DNA of 64,000 nucleotides from Sphingomonas soli NBRC 100801 (GCF_001591025.1 NZ_BCTZ01000004.1:62001-126000), one strand, 5' to 3'; shown: positions 17,169-26,376, counted from the stretch's first letter. Numbers and translations: made by a program. Notes: generated from the sequence alone by a model not told the origin.

Positions 17169-17726
17169 ATGCCCGCTTACGATAAGGCCGACCTTGAGCG
17201 TCGGATGGCCGGTGCCGTCGAATCGCTGAAGAGCGATCTTCAGGGGCTGCGCACCGGTCGCGCGTCGGTGAACCTCCTCGATCCGGTTACGGTCGAGGTT
17301 TATGGCGCACACATGCCGCTCAACCAGGTCGCGACGGTTTCGGTGCCCGAACCGCGGATGATCTCGGTGCAAGTGTGGGACAAGTCGAATGTCGGACCGG
17401 TTGAAAAGGCCATCCGCTCGGCGGGCCTGGGCCTTAACCCGATCACCGACGGCACCACGCTCCGCCTGCCGATCCCCGATCTGACCGAAGAGCGTCGCAA
17501 GGAACTCGCCAAGCTGGCCGGCAAATATGCCGAAGCCGCGCGCATCGCCGTCCGCAACGTTCGCCGCGACGGCAATGACAGCCTGAAGACCGACGAGAAG
17601 AAGGGCGTGTTCGGCGAGGACGAGCGCAAGCGCCACGAAACCGAGGTGCAGAAGCTCACCGACGCGACCATCGCCGATATCGATGCGGCGGCTGCGGCAA
17701 AGGAAAAGGAAATCATGGGCAAGTGA
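17169..17726 (+). CDS. frr: ribosome recycling factor
   Basis: A 185-residue protein that, with EF-G, splits post-termination ribosomes. The length and sequence are standard: [20 protein letters not shown], the basic [17 protein letters not shown], a central domain with [20 protein letters not shown], then [17 protein letters not shown] and an Ala/Lys-rich C-terminal helix ending [18 protein letters not shown] precedes the ATG, and the gene follows pyrH by 8 bases, so the two are one unit. A paired palindrome separates it from uppS. Confidence 0.97.
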   Translation: MPAYDKADLERRMAGAVESLKSDLQGLRTGRASVNLLDPVTVEVYGAHMPLNQVATVSVPEPRMISVQVWDKSNVGPVEKAIRSAGLGLNPITDGTTLRLPIPDLTEERRKELAKLAGKYAEAARIAVRNVRRDGNDSLKTDEKKGVFGEDERKRHETEVQKLTDATIADIDAAAAAKEKEIMGK

Positions 17727-17752
17727 GCCCAAACTTGCCTTGTTTTCTCATT

Positions 17753-17834
17753 CGTCATTCCCGCGAATGCGGGGACCCAGAGCCAAGGGCGACGTCGCTT
17801 GTGACCCTGGGTTCCCGCTTTTGCGGGTACGACG
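17753..17834. repeat. REPIN-like paired palindrome, copy 3
   Basis: An 82 bp element between frr and uppS. The left arm is CGTCATTCCCGCGAATGCGG (hairpin CCCGC/GCGGG). The right arm, TTCCCGCTTTTGCGGGTACG, is its inverted copy ending in ACGACG. Both arms also carry the ACCCAG / CTGGGTT extension, so the two hairpins can pair into one long cruciform. It ends 17 bases before the uppS ATG. Confidence 0.9.
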
Positions 17835-17851
17835 CGCTTTAGACCGCGACC

Positions 17852-18580
17852 ATGTCCGCTAAACCAGCCCCTGAAGCACCCGCGCCGCCGCCGCGCCATG
17901 TCGCCATCATCATGGACGGCAATGGGCGGTGGGCGAAGAAGCGCTTCCTCCCGCGCATCGCGGGGCACCGGCAGGGCGTGGAAGCAGTGCGCCGGGTATC
18001 GCGCGCCGCGCGCAAGCTCGGCATCGAGGTGCTGACGCTCTACGCTTTCTCATCCGAGAATTGGCGCCGCCCCGAGGACGAAGTCCGCGACCTGATGGGC
18101 TTGCTCCGCCATTTCCTGGCCAGCGAGCTGGACGAGCTGGTTTCCGAAGGCGTGAAGCTGCGCGTGATCGGTAACTGGCGAAAGCTGTCGCCCGATCTGG
18201 TCTCGATGATCGAGGGAGCCATCGCGCGCACCGCCGACAACCCGGGGCCGACGCTGGTGATCGCGCTCAATTATGGTGCGCAGGCGGAACTTGCGACAGC
18301 CGCGCGGACGCTTGCGGAGCGCGCCAAGGCGGGCACGCTCGATCCCGCGAGCATCGACGAAGCCGCGCTCGAAGCGGCGCTCGATACCGGCGATCTCCCG
18401 CCGCTTGACCTGCTGATCCGCACCTCGGGCGAGCAGCGGCTTTCCAATTTCCTGCTCTGGCAGGCGGCCTATGCCGAGTTCCTGTTCGTCGACACGCTCT
18501 GGCCCGATTTCGACGAGGCCGCGCTGGCGGACGCGCTCGATCTGTTCGGCAAACGGCAGCGGCGGTTCGGGGGCCTGTGA
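17852..18580 (+). CDS. uppS: undecaprenyl diphosphate synthase (isoprenyl transferase)
   Basis: A 242-residue cis-prenyltransferase that builds undecaprenyl diphosphate, the lipid carrier for peptidoglycan and polysaccharides, from isoprenoid units made by the MEP pathway (dxr and ispDF here). It shows HVAIIMDGNGRWAKKRFLPR (catalytic Asp, about residue 26), GHRQGVEAVRRVSRAAR, TLYAFSSENWRRP, and LDLLIRTSGEQRLSNFLLWQ. A short Ala/Pro-rich N-terminal extension precedes the domain. Its stop overlaps the GTG of cdsA (GTGA). Confidence 0.97.
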   Translation: MSAKPAPEAPAPPPRHVAIIMDGNGRWAKKRFLPRIAGHRQGVEAVRRVSRAARKLGIEVLTLYAFSSENWRRPEDEVRDLMGLLRHFLASELDELVSEGVKLRVIGNWRKLSPDLVSMIEGAIARTADNPGPTLVIALNYGAQAELATAARTLAERAKAGTLDPASIDEAALEAALDTGDLPPLDLLIRTSGEQRLSNFLLWQAAYAEFLFVDTLWPDFDEAALADALDLFGKRQRRFGGL

Positions 18581-19344
18581 GCAAAACCTCCGATCTCGGC
18601 ACGCGCTTCGGCGTGGCAATGGCGCTGATCGCCGGGGCGGCCTTCACGCTCTATTGGGGCGGCACGGTTTTCTGGCTGGTCCTCGCGGTCACCGGCTTGC
18701 TGATGATGAGCGAGTGGGGCGAGCTCGCCGGCGCAGAGCTTAAGGATATCCGGCTCTCGCAATATGCGCTGTCGGTGCCGCTCGCGGCGATGTGCCCCTT
18801 TGCCGGTGCGCCCTATTTCCTGTCGCTCGGGCTGATCGGCGGGGCGATGTTTTTCACTGGTGCGGTGCTCCGGAGCCCGCGACTTGCGCTCGGCATCGTC
18901 TATGTCGCGCTTCCGGTCCTCGCGCTCATCGTGCTGCGTGACCGGCCGCAGGGATTGCTCGTCACATTCTGGGCGATGGGCCTCGTCTGGGCGGCGGACA
19001 GCGCCGCTTATTTCGCTGGCCGCGCCATCGGCGGCCCCAAGCTGGCACCCGCGATCAGCCCGAAAAAGACCTGGGCGGGAGTCATTGGCGGCGTGCTTGG
19101 CGCGACGATCGGCGCATTCGGCCTTGTCTGGCTGTTCGGGCTGCCGGCCCAGCTTGCCTATGTCACGCCCCTGCTCGCGATCCTGTCGGTGTTTGGTGAC
19201 CTCTTCGAAAGCAACCTCAAGCGGCAGGCGGGCGTGAAGGATTCGGGCAAGGTGCTTCCGGGCCATGGCGGGTTGCTCGACCGGCTCGACGGGCTTGTCT
19301 TTGCAGCGCCTCCCGCCGCGCTGCTGGTGTTGGTGCTCACCTGA
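18577..19344 (+). CDS. cdsA: phosphatidate cytidylyltransferase
   Basis: A 255-residue multi-pass inner-membrane enzyme making CDP-diacylglycerol from phosphatidate and CTP. The family signature is near the C-terminus: SPKKTWAGVIGGVLGATIGA, FGDLFESNLKRQAGVKDSGK and PGHGGLLDRLDGL, with the catalytic Asp residues. About seven or eight hydrophobic helices precede and surround it. The product feeds pssA at 50 kb. The start is a GTG overlapping uppS by four bases, and the stop shares a base with the dxr ATG (TGATG). Confidence 0.96.
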   Translation: MSKTSDLGTRFGVAMALIAGAAFTLYWGGTVFWLVLAVTGLLMMSEWGELAGAELKDIRLSQYALSVPLAAMCPFAGAPYFLSLGLIGGAMFFTGAVLRSPRLALGIVYVALPVLALIVLRDRPQGLLVTFWAMGLVWAADSAAYFAGRAIGGPKLAPAISPKKTWAGVIGGVLGATIGAFGLVWLFGLPAQLAYVTPLLAILSVFGDLFESNLKRQAGVKDSGKVLPGHGGLLDRLDGLVFAAPPAALLVLVLT

Positions 19345-20501
19345 TGAAACGGGTCACCATCCTGGGCGCGACCGGCTCTGTCGGCACCTCTTCGCTCGAC
19401 GTGATCGAGCGCGAGCCAGACGCGTTCGAAGTCGTGGCACTCACCGCCAATTGCGACGTCGCACGGCTTGCCGCCGCTGCGATCCGCACGCGGGCCAGGC
19501 TTGCCGTGGTTGCCGACCCCGCCTGTCTTGCGCCCTTGCGCGAGGTGCTTGCAGGATCGGGTGTCGAGGCGCGGGCAGGCGCGGATGCCGTCTGCGAAGC
19601 GGCGCGGATGGATACCGACTGGACCATGGCTGCGATCGTCGGCACGGCGGGGCTGAAGCCGGTGATGGCGGCGCTGGAGGCAGGGGGCACGGTCGCGTTG
19701 GCCAACAAGGAGTCTCTGGTTTCCGCCGGTGACGTCATGACCGCTGCGGCCCGCGCCGCCGGCACGACGTTGCTCCCCGTTGATTCGGAGCACAACGCCG
19801 TCTTCCAGTGCCTCGATCGCACCGCGCCGGATCGCGTGCGCCGCATCATCCTGACTGCCAGCGGGGGCCCGTTCCGCACCACGTCGCTCGACGATATGCG
19901 CGCGATCACCCCGGCGCAGGCCGTCGCGCACCCCAATTGGTCGATGGGGGCCAAGATCTCGGTCGATTCGGCGACCTTGATGAACAAGGGGCTGGAGCTA
20001 ATCGAAGCGTTCCACCTGTTCCCGGTGCGGGCCGACCAGCTAGACGTGGTGGTTCATCCCCAATCGGTGGTCCATTCGATGGTCGAATATGTCGACGGAT
20101 CGACGCTGGCGCAGCTCGGTCCGCCCGATATGCGCGTGCCGATCGCCTATGCGCTCGCCTGGCCCGATCGGATGGAAACGCCGTGCGAGCGGCTCGATCT
20201 CCCGCGCATCGGGCGGCTCGACTTCGAAGCACCCGATTACGTCCGGTTCCCAGCTCTGAAGCTTGCTCGCGAAGCACTGGCTGCCGGTGGCGCGCGTCCC
20301 GCGATCCTCAACGCGGCGAATGAAGTCGCCGTGGCCGCCTTCCTTGCCGGTGCCGTCAAGTTTCTTGAAATTGCCGCAATCGTTTCCGATACGCTTGGCC
20401 GCTACGATCCTCCGGCCCCGGATAGTCTCGATGCGGTGCTGGCGATCGATGCTGAGGCGAGGGCGCGGGCGGCCGAGCGTGTAAAGGACTGCGTCTTTTG
20501 A
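19344..20501 (+). CDS. dxr: 1-deoxy-D-xylulose 5-phosphate reductoisomerase
   Basis: A 385-residue NADPH-dependent enzyme catalysing the first committed step of the MEP pathway. The N-terminal dinucleotide loop is VTILGATGSVGTSSLDVI (about residues 4-21). Catalytic and metal-binding segments are ALANKESLVSAGD, PVDSEHNAVFQCL, TASGGPFR, HPNWSMGAKISVDSATLMNK, and the flexible loop around VVHPQSVVHSMVEY. It sits between cdsA (one-base overlap) and rseP (TTGA overlap). Confidence 0.97.
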   Translation: MKRVTILGATGSVGTSSLDVIEREPDAFEVVALTANCDVARLAAAAIRTRARLAVVADPACLAPLREVLAGSGVEARAGADAVCEAARMDTDWTMAAIVGTAGLKPVMAALEAGGTVALANKESLVSAGDVMTAAARAAGTTLLPVDSEHNAVFQCLDRTAPDRVRRIILTASGGPFRTTSLDDMRAITPAQAVAHPNWSMGAKISVDSATLMNKGLELIEAFHLFPVRADQLDVVVHPQSVVHSMVEYVDGSTLAQLGPPDMRVPIAYALAWPDRMETPCERLDLPRIGRLDFEAPDYVRFPALKLAREALAAGGARPAILNAANEVAVAAFLAGAVKFLEIAAIVSDTLGRYDPPAPDSLDAVLAIDAEARARAAERVKDCVF

Positions 20502-21631
20502 TCGAAAATCCCGGCATCCTGCTCACTATACTCGCGTTCGCGCTTGTGATCGGGCCGCTCGTATTCCTCCATGAGCTTGGGCATTACCTCGCGGGGCGCT
20601 GGTTCGGCGTGAAGGCCGACGAGTTTGCGATCGGCTTCGGACGCGAAGTGGCGGGCTTTACCGATCGGCGCGGCACGCGGTGGAAGTTCGGCTGGCTGCC
20701 GCTGGGCGGCTATGTGCGCTTTGCCGGGGACATGAACCCGGCGAGCCAGCCGTCACCCGAATGGCTGTCGCTTCCCGCGCATGAGCGCGCGCAGACCTTC
20801 CAGTCCAAGCCGCTTTGGCAGCGGGCGATCATCGTGGCGGCAGGGCCCGTCACCAATTTCCTGATCGCCATCCTCATCCTTGCCGCCTTCTCGTTCGCTT
20901 ATGGCGACAATCGCACACCCAGCACGGCCGGGCTGATCCTGCCCGGCAGCCCGGCCGCGCAGGCGGGGCTGCAAGCCGGGGACCGGATCACCTCGCTGGG
21001 CGGCCGTTCGGTCGAAACCTATCGCGACATGGTGAAGTACACGCAGCTTCGTCCCAACGAGGCGGTGCGCATCGAATATGAGCGCGGCGGCGCGCAACTT
21101 TCCGTCGATGCGGTGATCGGCGTCCGCACCGAGAAGGATCGCTTCGGCAATGTCTTCAAGATCGGTCAGCTGGGAATCGCTCCCCCCGAATCCGTGCAGG
21201 TGCCGGTAGGAATCCTCGAAGCGCCGCTCATCGGCCTGCGCACGACCGCCGATATCGTCCAGATGACGATAGACGGACTCGGGCAGATCATAACCGGCCG
21301 CCGCTCGGTTTCCGAACTCGGCGGGCCGCTGAAAATCGCGCAAGTTTCGGGTGAACGTCTCGCTATGGGACCAACCGAGTTCGTATTCCTGATCGCGCTC
21401 ATCTCGATTAACTTGGGGTTCATCAACCTGTTGCCAGTTCCGGTGCTGGATGGCGGTCACCTGCTATTCTACGCAGTCGAGGCGGTCCGGCGCAGGCCGG
21501 TTGAGCCACAGGTAATGGAATGGGCGTTTCGCGGCGGCATGATCGCAATTCTTGCGTTGATGCTGTTCGTTACGCTCAATGATCTTGGAGCTTTTGGCGT
21601 CTGGAAAAATCTGGCCGGGTTGATCGGCTGA
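20498..21631 (+). CDS. rseP: site-2 membrane metalloprotease, RseP/MmpA family
   Basis: A 377-residue intramembrane zinc protease. The active-site HELGH is in an N-terminal helix (about residues 25-29, PLVFLHELGHYLAGRWFGVK), and the second ligand motif, INLLPVPVLDGGHLLFYAVE, is near the C-terminus. One PDZ domain lies between them (LILPGSPAAQAGLQAGDRIT). In alphaproteobacteria relatives include MmpA of Caulobacter, which cleaves membrane-bound regulators; in E. coli RseP releases sigma-E. The start is TTG, overlapping the dxr stop. Whether it acts on the anti-sigma candidate at 11.3 kb is unknown. Confidence 0.95.
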   Translation: MIENPGILLTILAFALVIGPLVFLHELGHYLAGRWFGVKADEFAIGFGREVAGFTDRRGTRWKFGWLPLGGYVRFAGDMNPASQPSPEWLSLPAHERAQTFQSKPLWQRAIIVAAGPVTNFLIAILILAAFSFAYGDNRTPSTAGLILPGSPAAQAGLQAGDRITSLGGRSVETYRDMVKYTQLRPNEAVRIEYERGGAQLSVDAVIGVRTEKDRFGNVFKIGQLGIAPPESVQVPVGILEAPLIGLRTTADIVQMTIDGLGQIITGRRSVSELGGPLKIAQVSGERLAMGPTEFVFLIALISINLGFINLLPVPVLDGGHLLFYAVEAVRRRPVEPQVMEWAFRGGMIAILALMLFVTLNDLGAFGVWKNLAGLIG

Positions 21632-21701
21632 CGCGGTTAGGGCAGGGCGGTGTGATGCCCTATTGGCGACTGGTTAATTTGAATTCCGACTGGGGTGGGA
21701 T

Positions 21702-24482
21702 GTGACTGCGACAAAGGTGACTAAAATGGGCGCACGAGCCTCCGCGACGCTCCTGGCGGGAACTATCCTCTCGGGGATAGCCTTGAGCGGGTCCGCTATT
21801 GCCCAAACCGCACCGGCTGCCGCACCAGCGGCGCAGGAGGCGGCCCCTGTCGCCCCGCAGGAAACGCGGCTGGTGAAAAGCCTGCGCGTCGAAGGGTCGC
21901 AGCGCATCGAGCCAGAGACGGTGCTTTCCTACACCCGCCTGCGCGCCGGCACCGAATATACCAACGAGACGATCGATCAGGCGATCAAGGACCTGCTCGC
22001 CTCGGAACTGCTTGCCGATGTGTCGATCGAGGGCGTCGATACCGGCAATCTGGTGATCCGCATCCGCGAAAACCCCGTGATCAACCGCGTGATCTTCGAG
22101 GGCAACAAGCGCCTGAAGCAGGACAAGATCGACAAGGAAGTGAAGCTTCGTCCGCGTCAGATCTTCACGCGCACCGCCGTGCGCGCCGATGTCGCGCGAA
22201 TCATCGAGCTTTATCGGCGTCAGGGCCGTTTCGCGGCCAGCGTCGAGCCAAAGATGGTCAGCCTCGACCAAAACCGCGTCGATGTGGTGTTCGAGATCAG
22301 CGAAGGGCCCAAGTCCAAGGTCCGCCAGATCAACATCATCGGCAACGAAGTATTCTCCGATGGCAAGCTGCGCGGCGAGATGGCGACCAAGCAGGCGCGC
22401 CTGACCTCGATCTTCAGCTCCAACACCTCCTACGACCAGGATCGGCTGGCCTATGACCAGCAGAAGCTGCGCCAGTTCTACCTGACCGAAGGCTATGCCG
22501 ATTTCCGCGTGGTCTCCGCAGTCGCGGAACTGACGCCGGACAAGAAGGACTTCATCATCACCTATGTGGTGGAAGAAGGCCCCCGCTATAAGTTCGGCCC
22601 GATCACCGTCGAAAGCGCGATCCGCGACTTTGACGAGAAGAAGCTCGCCGCCAGCCTGCAGATCAAGGAAGGCGACTGGTACAACGCCAAGGCGGTCGAG
22701 GACACCGTCGAGCAGTTGAGCGAGACCGCCGGCATCTTCGGCTATGCGTTCGCCGATGTCCGCCCGGACTTCCAGCGCGATCCCCAAACGCTGACCATGG
22801 GCATGAGCTTCCGGATCGGCGAGGCAAACCGCACCTATATCGAGCGGATCGACATCACCGGAAACCGCCAGACGCAGGACAAGGTGATCCGGCGCGAATT
22901 CCGCGTGGCCGAGGGCGACGCCTTCAACACCTTCCTCGTCAAGCGCTCGCAGGACCGCATCAACTCGCTCGGATATTTCCAGGACAAGTTCGAGATCGAG
23001 CGCAAGGACGGCTCGGCGCCGGACCGCATCGTGCTCTCGGCCAATGTCGAGGAAAAGGCGAATGGCGAACTGACGCTTTCGGCAGGTTTCTCGAGCCTTG
23101 AGCAGTTCATCCTCCAGGCATCGATCCGCCAGCGCAATTTCCGCGGCAAGGGGCAGACAGTCTCGGCCTCGGTCGATTACTCCACTTATTCCAAGTCGGT
23201 CGAACTCGGCTTCACCGAGCCCTATCTGTTCGACAGCAACGTCGCGCTGGGCGGCACGGTGTTCCGCCGCGATTACAACGCGTTCAACTATATCGGCTCG
23301 GATCGCTCGACCACGTACAGCCAGGTCTCGACCGGTTTCCAGCTCGTCGCGGGCGTGCCGCTCACCGAATATTGGACGCTCTCCGCTCGCTATTCGCTGA
23401 TGCAGGACGATGTGACGCTGGACAGGAACAGCTTCTACTCGGACCTCAACGGCAACGGCGTGCTCGACAGCAACGAATGCGATCCGGTCAAGGCCGGGCG
23501 CTATTATTGCGAAGCGGTGGGCGCGCGCATCACGTCGCTGGTCGGCGTGTCGCTGATCTATGACAGCCTCAACAGCCGTATCCGGCCGACGCGCGGTCAG
23601 CGCCTGACGATCGGCGCCGATTTTGCCGGTTTGGGCGGTGACGTGCGCTACGCCCGCGCCCGCTTCGATGCCGATAAATATTGGGGCTTGGGCAGCGGCT
23701 TCATCTTCTCGGTCTCTGCCGAGGGCGGCTATATCCACAGCCTGGAAAAGCGCGGCGCGGGCATCGATCCGATCCGGATCACCGACCGCTTCTATCTGGG
23801 TGAGCCGCAGTTCCGCGGCTTCGACATTCGCGGCGTGGGTCCGCGCGTCCAGCGCATCGCCTATACCGGCGATCCCACCACGGGCACGCAGTTGCTGATC
23901 ACCGACAGGGATCAGATCATCGACGACGCGATCGGCGGCAAGGCCTATTACCTGACCAAGGCCGAGCTGGAGCTTCCGCTGGGCGCGGGCGCCGCCGAGA
24001 TGGGCCTGCGCCCGTCGATCTTCGTCATGGCGGGCAGCCTGTTCAACATCACCCGCCCGGGCAAGACGATCGCCTTCACCCAGGCAAGCTCGGGCGGGAC
24101 GCTGCTCTTCAACAAGGACGGCTCGCCGACCCTGCTGCCCAAGTCCGATCCGGTGAAGGATAATGCGGGCAATATCTATTACACCGTCAGCCCCACCGAC
24201 ACGATCAACGCCGGTATGCTGACCACCTGCACCGTCGGCTATTCGGCCACCGCGGGCGGCCCGTGCGTCGGCACGTCGATCAACCAGCAGGCATTCAGCA
24301 CCACGGCACCCTTCCTCGAGCGTTTCGTGGGCGATAGCGCCAAGCCGCGCCTTTCGATCGGCTTCGGCGTGAACTGGAATTCACCGTTCGGACCGCTGCG
24401 TATCGACGTCGCGAAAGCGCTGTTGGCGGCACCGGGCGATGACAAGAAGCTTGTAACTTTCAACGTAGGGACTCAGTTCTGA
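21702..24482 (+). CDS. bamA: outer membrane protein assembly factor BamA
   Basis: A 926-residue Omp85 protein that inserts beta-barrels into the outer membrane, longer than the roughly 810 residues of E. coli BamA. A signal peptide ends near ALSGSAIAQT. Five POTRA repeats (about 60-440) begin VKSLRVEGSQRIEPETVLSY. The barrel follows, with the VRGY-like QFRGFDIRGVG and final FGPLRIDVAKAL...FNVGTQF ending in the terminal Phe. A surface-loop segment at residues 581-592 (DLNGNGVLDSNE) matches an EF-hand-type calcium loop and is followed by two Cys 10 residues apart. The start is GTG with GGGTGGGA upstream; an in-frame ATG at 21726 is possible. Confidence 0.97.
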   Translation: MTATKVTKMGARASATLLAGTILSGIALSGSAIAQTAPAAAPAAQEAAPVAPQETRLVKSLRVEGSQRIEPETVLSYTRLRAGTEYTNETIDQAIKDLLASELLADVSIEGVDTGNLVIRIRENPVINRVIFEGNKRLKQDKIDKEVKLRPRQIFTRTAVRADVARIIELYRRQGRFAASVEPKMVSLDQNRVDVVFEISEGPKSKVRQINIIGNEVFSDGKLRGEMATKQARLTSIFSSNTSYDQDRLAYDQQKLRQFYLTEGYADFRVVSAVAELTPDKKDFIITYVVEEGPRYKFGPITVESAIRDFDEKKLAASLQIKEGDWYNAKAVEDTVEQLSETAGIFGYAFADVRPDFQRDPQTLTMGMSFRIGEANRTYIERIDITGNRQTQDKVIRREFRVAEGDAFNTFLVKRSQDRINSLGYFQDKFEIERKDGSAPDRIVLSANVEEKANGELTLSAGFSSLEQFILQASIRQRNFRGKGQTVSASVDYSTYSKSVELGFTEPYLFDSNVALGGTVFRRDYNAFNYIGSDRSTTYSQVSTGFQLVAGVPLTEYWTLSARYSLMQDDVTLDRNSFYSDLNGNGVLDSNECDPVKAGRYYCEAVGARITSLVGVSLIYDSLNSRIRPTRGQRLTIGADFAGLGGDVRYARARFDADKYWGLGSGFIFSVSAEGGYIHSLEKRGAGIDPIRITDRFYLGEPQFRGFDIRGVGPRVQRIAYTGDPTTGTQLLITDRDQIIDDAIGGKAYYLTKAELELPLGAGAAEMGLRPSIFVMAGSLFNITRPGKTIAFTQASSGGTLLFNKDGSPTLLPKSDPVKDNAGNIYYTVSPTDTINAGMLTTCTVGYSATAGGPCVGTSINQQAFSTTAPFLERFVGDSAKPRLSIGFGVNWNSPFGPLRIDVAKALLAAPGDDKKLVTFNVGTQF

Positions 24483-25243
24483 TGATTACCAAGAAGCGCA
24501 TGATCGCGAGCCTGCTCGCCGCGCCTGCGGCGTTCGCCTTTGCGGCACCCGTCCAGGCCCAAGTCGCCGGCATCGCCTATGCCAACCCCACTTCGGTGGT
24601 CGGCAATTCCAAGGCATTCGCCGCCGCCAACGAGCAGATCGGCACGACGTACAAGTCTTCGTTCGATCAGATGCAGCAGCGCCGCACCGCGCTCGACGCC
24701 GAGCTCAAGCCGCTCGTTTCCCAGCTGGACACCAACAAGGACGGCAAGGTCACCGACGAGGAGCTGAAGGTCGCGCAGAACGCGAAGAACCCGGTGCTCG
24801 AAAAGATCAAGACCGCGCAGGAAAAGGCCCAGGCCGATATGGCGCGGCTGAGCAACCCCGCGTCGCGCGCCGAACTGTTCGCGATCGAGGGCATCCTGCG
24901 CAAGTATGAAGCAGCGCAGAAGGCCGTTGTGGACGCGCGCAAGATCTCGGTCGTCCTGTCGCCGGAAGTGTTCATGTACGCGCCGGATTCGGCAGACATC
25001 AGCCCGGCGATCACTGCCGAGATCGACAAGACCACGCCGACCGTGAGCATCGCGCCGCCGGCTGATTGGGAACCCGGCCGTGAGACGCTGGCGATCCAGC
25101 AGCAGCTCGTCCAGATCGCCCAGATCCGCGCGTATCAGCAGGCCGCGCAGCAGCGTCCGCCGGCCGGTGCTCCGGCTGCCGCGGCGCCTGCCGCTGCGAA
25201 GCCCGCCGCTGGCAAGCCCGCAAAGCCCGCCGAACCCCGGTGA
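24482..25243 (+). CDS. ompH: OmpH/Skp family periplasmic chaperone with an EF-hand-like loop
   Basis: A 253-residue secreted protein with a signal peptide cleaved after about residue 26 (FAAPVQAQ). The mid-part is the helical OmpH/Skp coiled coil ([20 protein letters not shown] ... [13 protein letters not shown]), which holds outer-membrane proteins on their way to BamA. Residues 83-94, [12 protein letters not shown], form a textbook EF-hand calcium loop inserted in the tentacle helices, which E. coli Skp lacks. The C-terminal 45 residues are an Ala/Pro/Lys-rich tail. The protein is longer than E. coli Skp (about 161 residues). The ATG shares a base with the bamA stop. Confidence 0.9.
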   Translation: MITKKRMIASLLAAPAAFAFAAPVQAQVAGIAYANPTSVVGNSKAFAAANEQIGTTYKSSFDQMQQRRTALDAELKPLVSQLDTNKDGKVTDEELKVAQNAKNPVLEKIKTAQEKAQADMARLSNPASRAELFAIEGILRKYEAAQKAVVDARKISVVLSPEVFMYAPDSADISPAITAEIDKTTPTVSIAPPADWEPGRETLAIQQQLVQIAQIRAYQQAAQQRPPAGAPAAAAPAAAKPAAGKPAKPAEPR

Positions 25244-25719
25244 GCGAAGCGCAGGAAGCGGGCGTCAACATCGGTCCGCTCGATATCGGGCGGGTGATGG
25301 CGGCGCTTCCGCATCGCTATCCGATGCTGCTGGTCGACCGGGTCGAAGAACTCGTGATCGATCAGCGCATCGTGGCGATCAAGGCGGTCAGCATGAACGA
25401 GGAGTTCTTCCAGGGGCATTTCCCCGGAAGGCCGATCATGCCCGGCGTGCTTCAGGTCGAGGCGCTGGCCCAGGCGGCGGGCGTGCTCGCGGTGGAGAGC
25501 CTGGGCCTCGCCGGTTCGGGCAAACTGGTCTATTTCATGTCGATCGACGGCGTGAAATTCCGCAAGCCGGTCGAGCCGGGCTGCCTGCTGCGGCTCGAGG
25601 TGGAGTTCGTCCAGAAGCGCAGCCGCGTCTGCAAGTTCGCGGGCAAGGCGGTGCTCGATGGTGAGGTCGCCACCGAATGCGAATTCACCGCGATGATCGC
25701 AGACCCTCCAAAGGCATGA
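25240..25719 (+). CDS. fabZ: 3-hydroxyacyl-ACP dehydratase FabZ
   Basis: A 159-residue hot-dog-fold dehydratase of fatty-acid elongation. Catalytic His is in [16 protein letters not shown], or the adjacent [20 protein letters not shown], which also carries the Glu of the active-site helix. Length is normal. The start is GTG, overlapping the ompH stop (GTGA). In enterobacteria lpxD lies between skp and fabZ, and lpxA follows fabZ; neither is present here, in keeping with the LPS-free outer membrane of sphingomonads. Confidence 0.96.
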   Translation: MSEAQEAGVNIGPLDIGRVMAALPHRYPMLLVDRVEELVIDQRIVAIKAVSMNEEFFQGHFPGRPIMPGVLQVEALAQAAGVLAVESLGLAGSGKLVYFMSIDGVKFRKPVEPGCLLRLEVEFVQKRSRVCKFAGKAVLDGEVATECEFTAMIADPPKA

Positions 25720-25732
25720 CGGCAATAGCGTG

Positions 25733-25945
25733 ATGGACGTGCTTACGGCTTTCGGGCTGGTTGCGGTCACCGCCATGCTCGTCAGCTATGCGCTGGAAGA
25801 CCGGTCCCCCTGGTGGGTGCTGGTCTTCTCGCTCTCCTGCCTGCTCGGCTCGGCCTATGGCTTCCTTCAGGGTGCCTGGCCCTTTGGGCTGGTCGAGGCG
25901 ATCTGGGCCGGTGTCGCTGCCCGGCGCTGGTGGCGGTTGCGCTAG
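25733..25945 (+). CDS. small hydrophobic membrane protein, conserved hypothetical
   Basis: About 70 residues with two or three predicted membrane helices (MDVLTAFGLVAVTAMLVSYA, then WWVLVFSLSCLLGSAYGFL, and GLVEAIWAGVAARRWW). It begins 13 bases after fabZ and is probably in the same transcript. A GTG just before the ATG is an alternative start adding one residue. The pattern ALEDRSPWW...YGFLQGAWPFGLVEAIW looks like a small conserved family of unknown function in sphingomonads. Confidence 0.7.
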   Translation: MDVLTAFGLVAVTAMLVSYALEDRSPWWVLVFSLSCLLGSAYGFLQGAWPFGLVEAIWAGVAARRWWRLR

Positions 25946-26016
25946 CGGCGTTGCTCTGCTAGGCGCGCGGCCTTCGTCAGCCGGTCGGAACCGGCGGCAT
26001 TTGCAAGGAATTCGAC

Positions 26017-26247
26017 GTGAAGGCTGATACGCACCCCGATTATCACATGATCAAGGTCCAGATGACCGACGGCACCGTCTTCGAGACGCGTTCGACGTGG
26101 GGCAAGGAAGGCGATCTGATGACGCTGGACATCGATCCGCTCGCGCACCCGGCATGGACCGGCGGCCGCGGCCAGCTTCTCGATCAGGGCGGTCAGGTCG
26201 CACGCTTCAACAAGCGTTTCGGCGGCCTCAGCCTCGGCAAGAAGTAA
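26017..26247 (+). CDS. rpmE: 50S ribosomal protein L31
   Basis: A 76-residue L31 protein ([53 protein letters not shown]). It is of the type without the zinc-binding CxxC motif, and so does not store zinc. The start is GTG with AAGGAATTC upstream. It is the last gene of the long rightward run and is followed by a strong rho-independent terminator. Confidence 0.95.
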   Translation: MKADTHPDYHMIKVQMTDGTVFETRSTWGKEGDLMTLDIDPLAHPAWTGGRGQLLDQGGQVARFNKRFGGLSLGKK

Positions 26248-26282
26248 TCGGGCGGCCCATCCGGGCCTTTGTCTGACCGATG

Positions 26283-26311
26283 CGCCGCCCAGGGAAACCG
26301 GGCGGCGTTTT
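26283..26311 (+). terminator. rho-independent terminator after rpmE
   Basis: An 8 bp perfect stem, CGCCGCCC / GGGCGGCG, with a 9-base loop, followed directly by TTTT. It begins 35 bases after the rpmE stop and probably ends the transcript of the pyrH-to-rpmE block or its last part. Confidence 0.85.
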
Positions 26312-26376
26312 CGTATCCATCTTCCTCGCGGGTGTCGTTAACGCGACATTAGCCACGCGGCGGTAGGTTTTGCGCC

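Noticed and set aside
21660..23738. 692-codon minus-strand frame opposite bamA
   Set aside because: Mirror of bamA codon bias (Asp/Arg/Ala/Val-rich, no motif). BamA on the plus strand is unambiguous.
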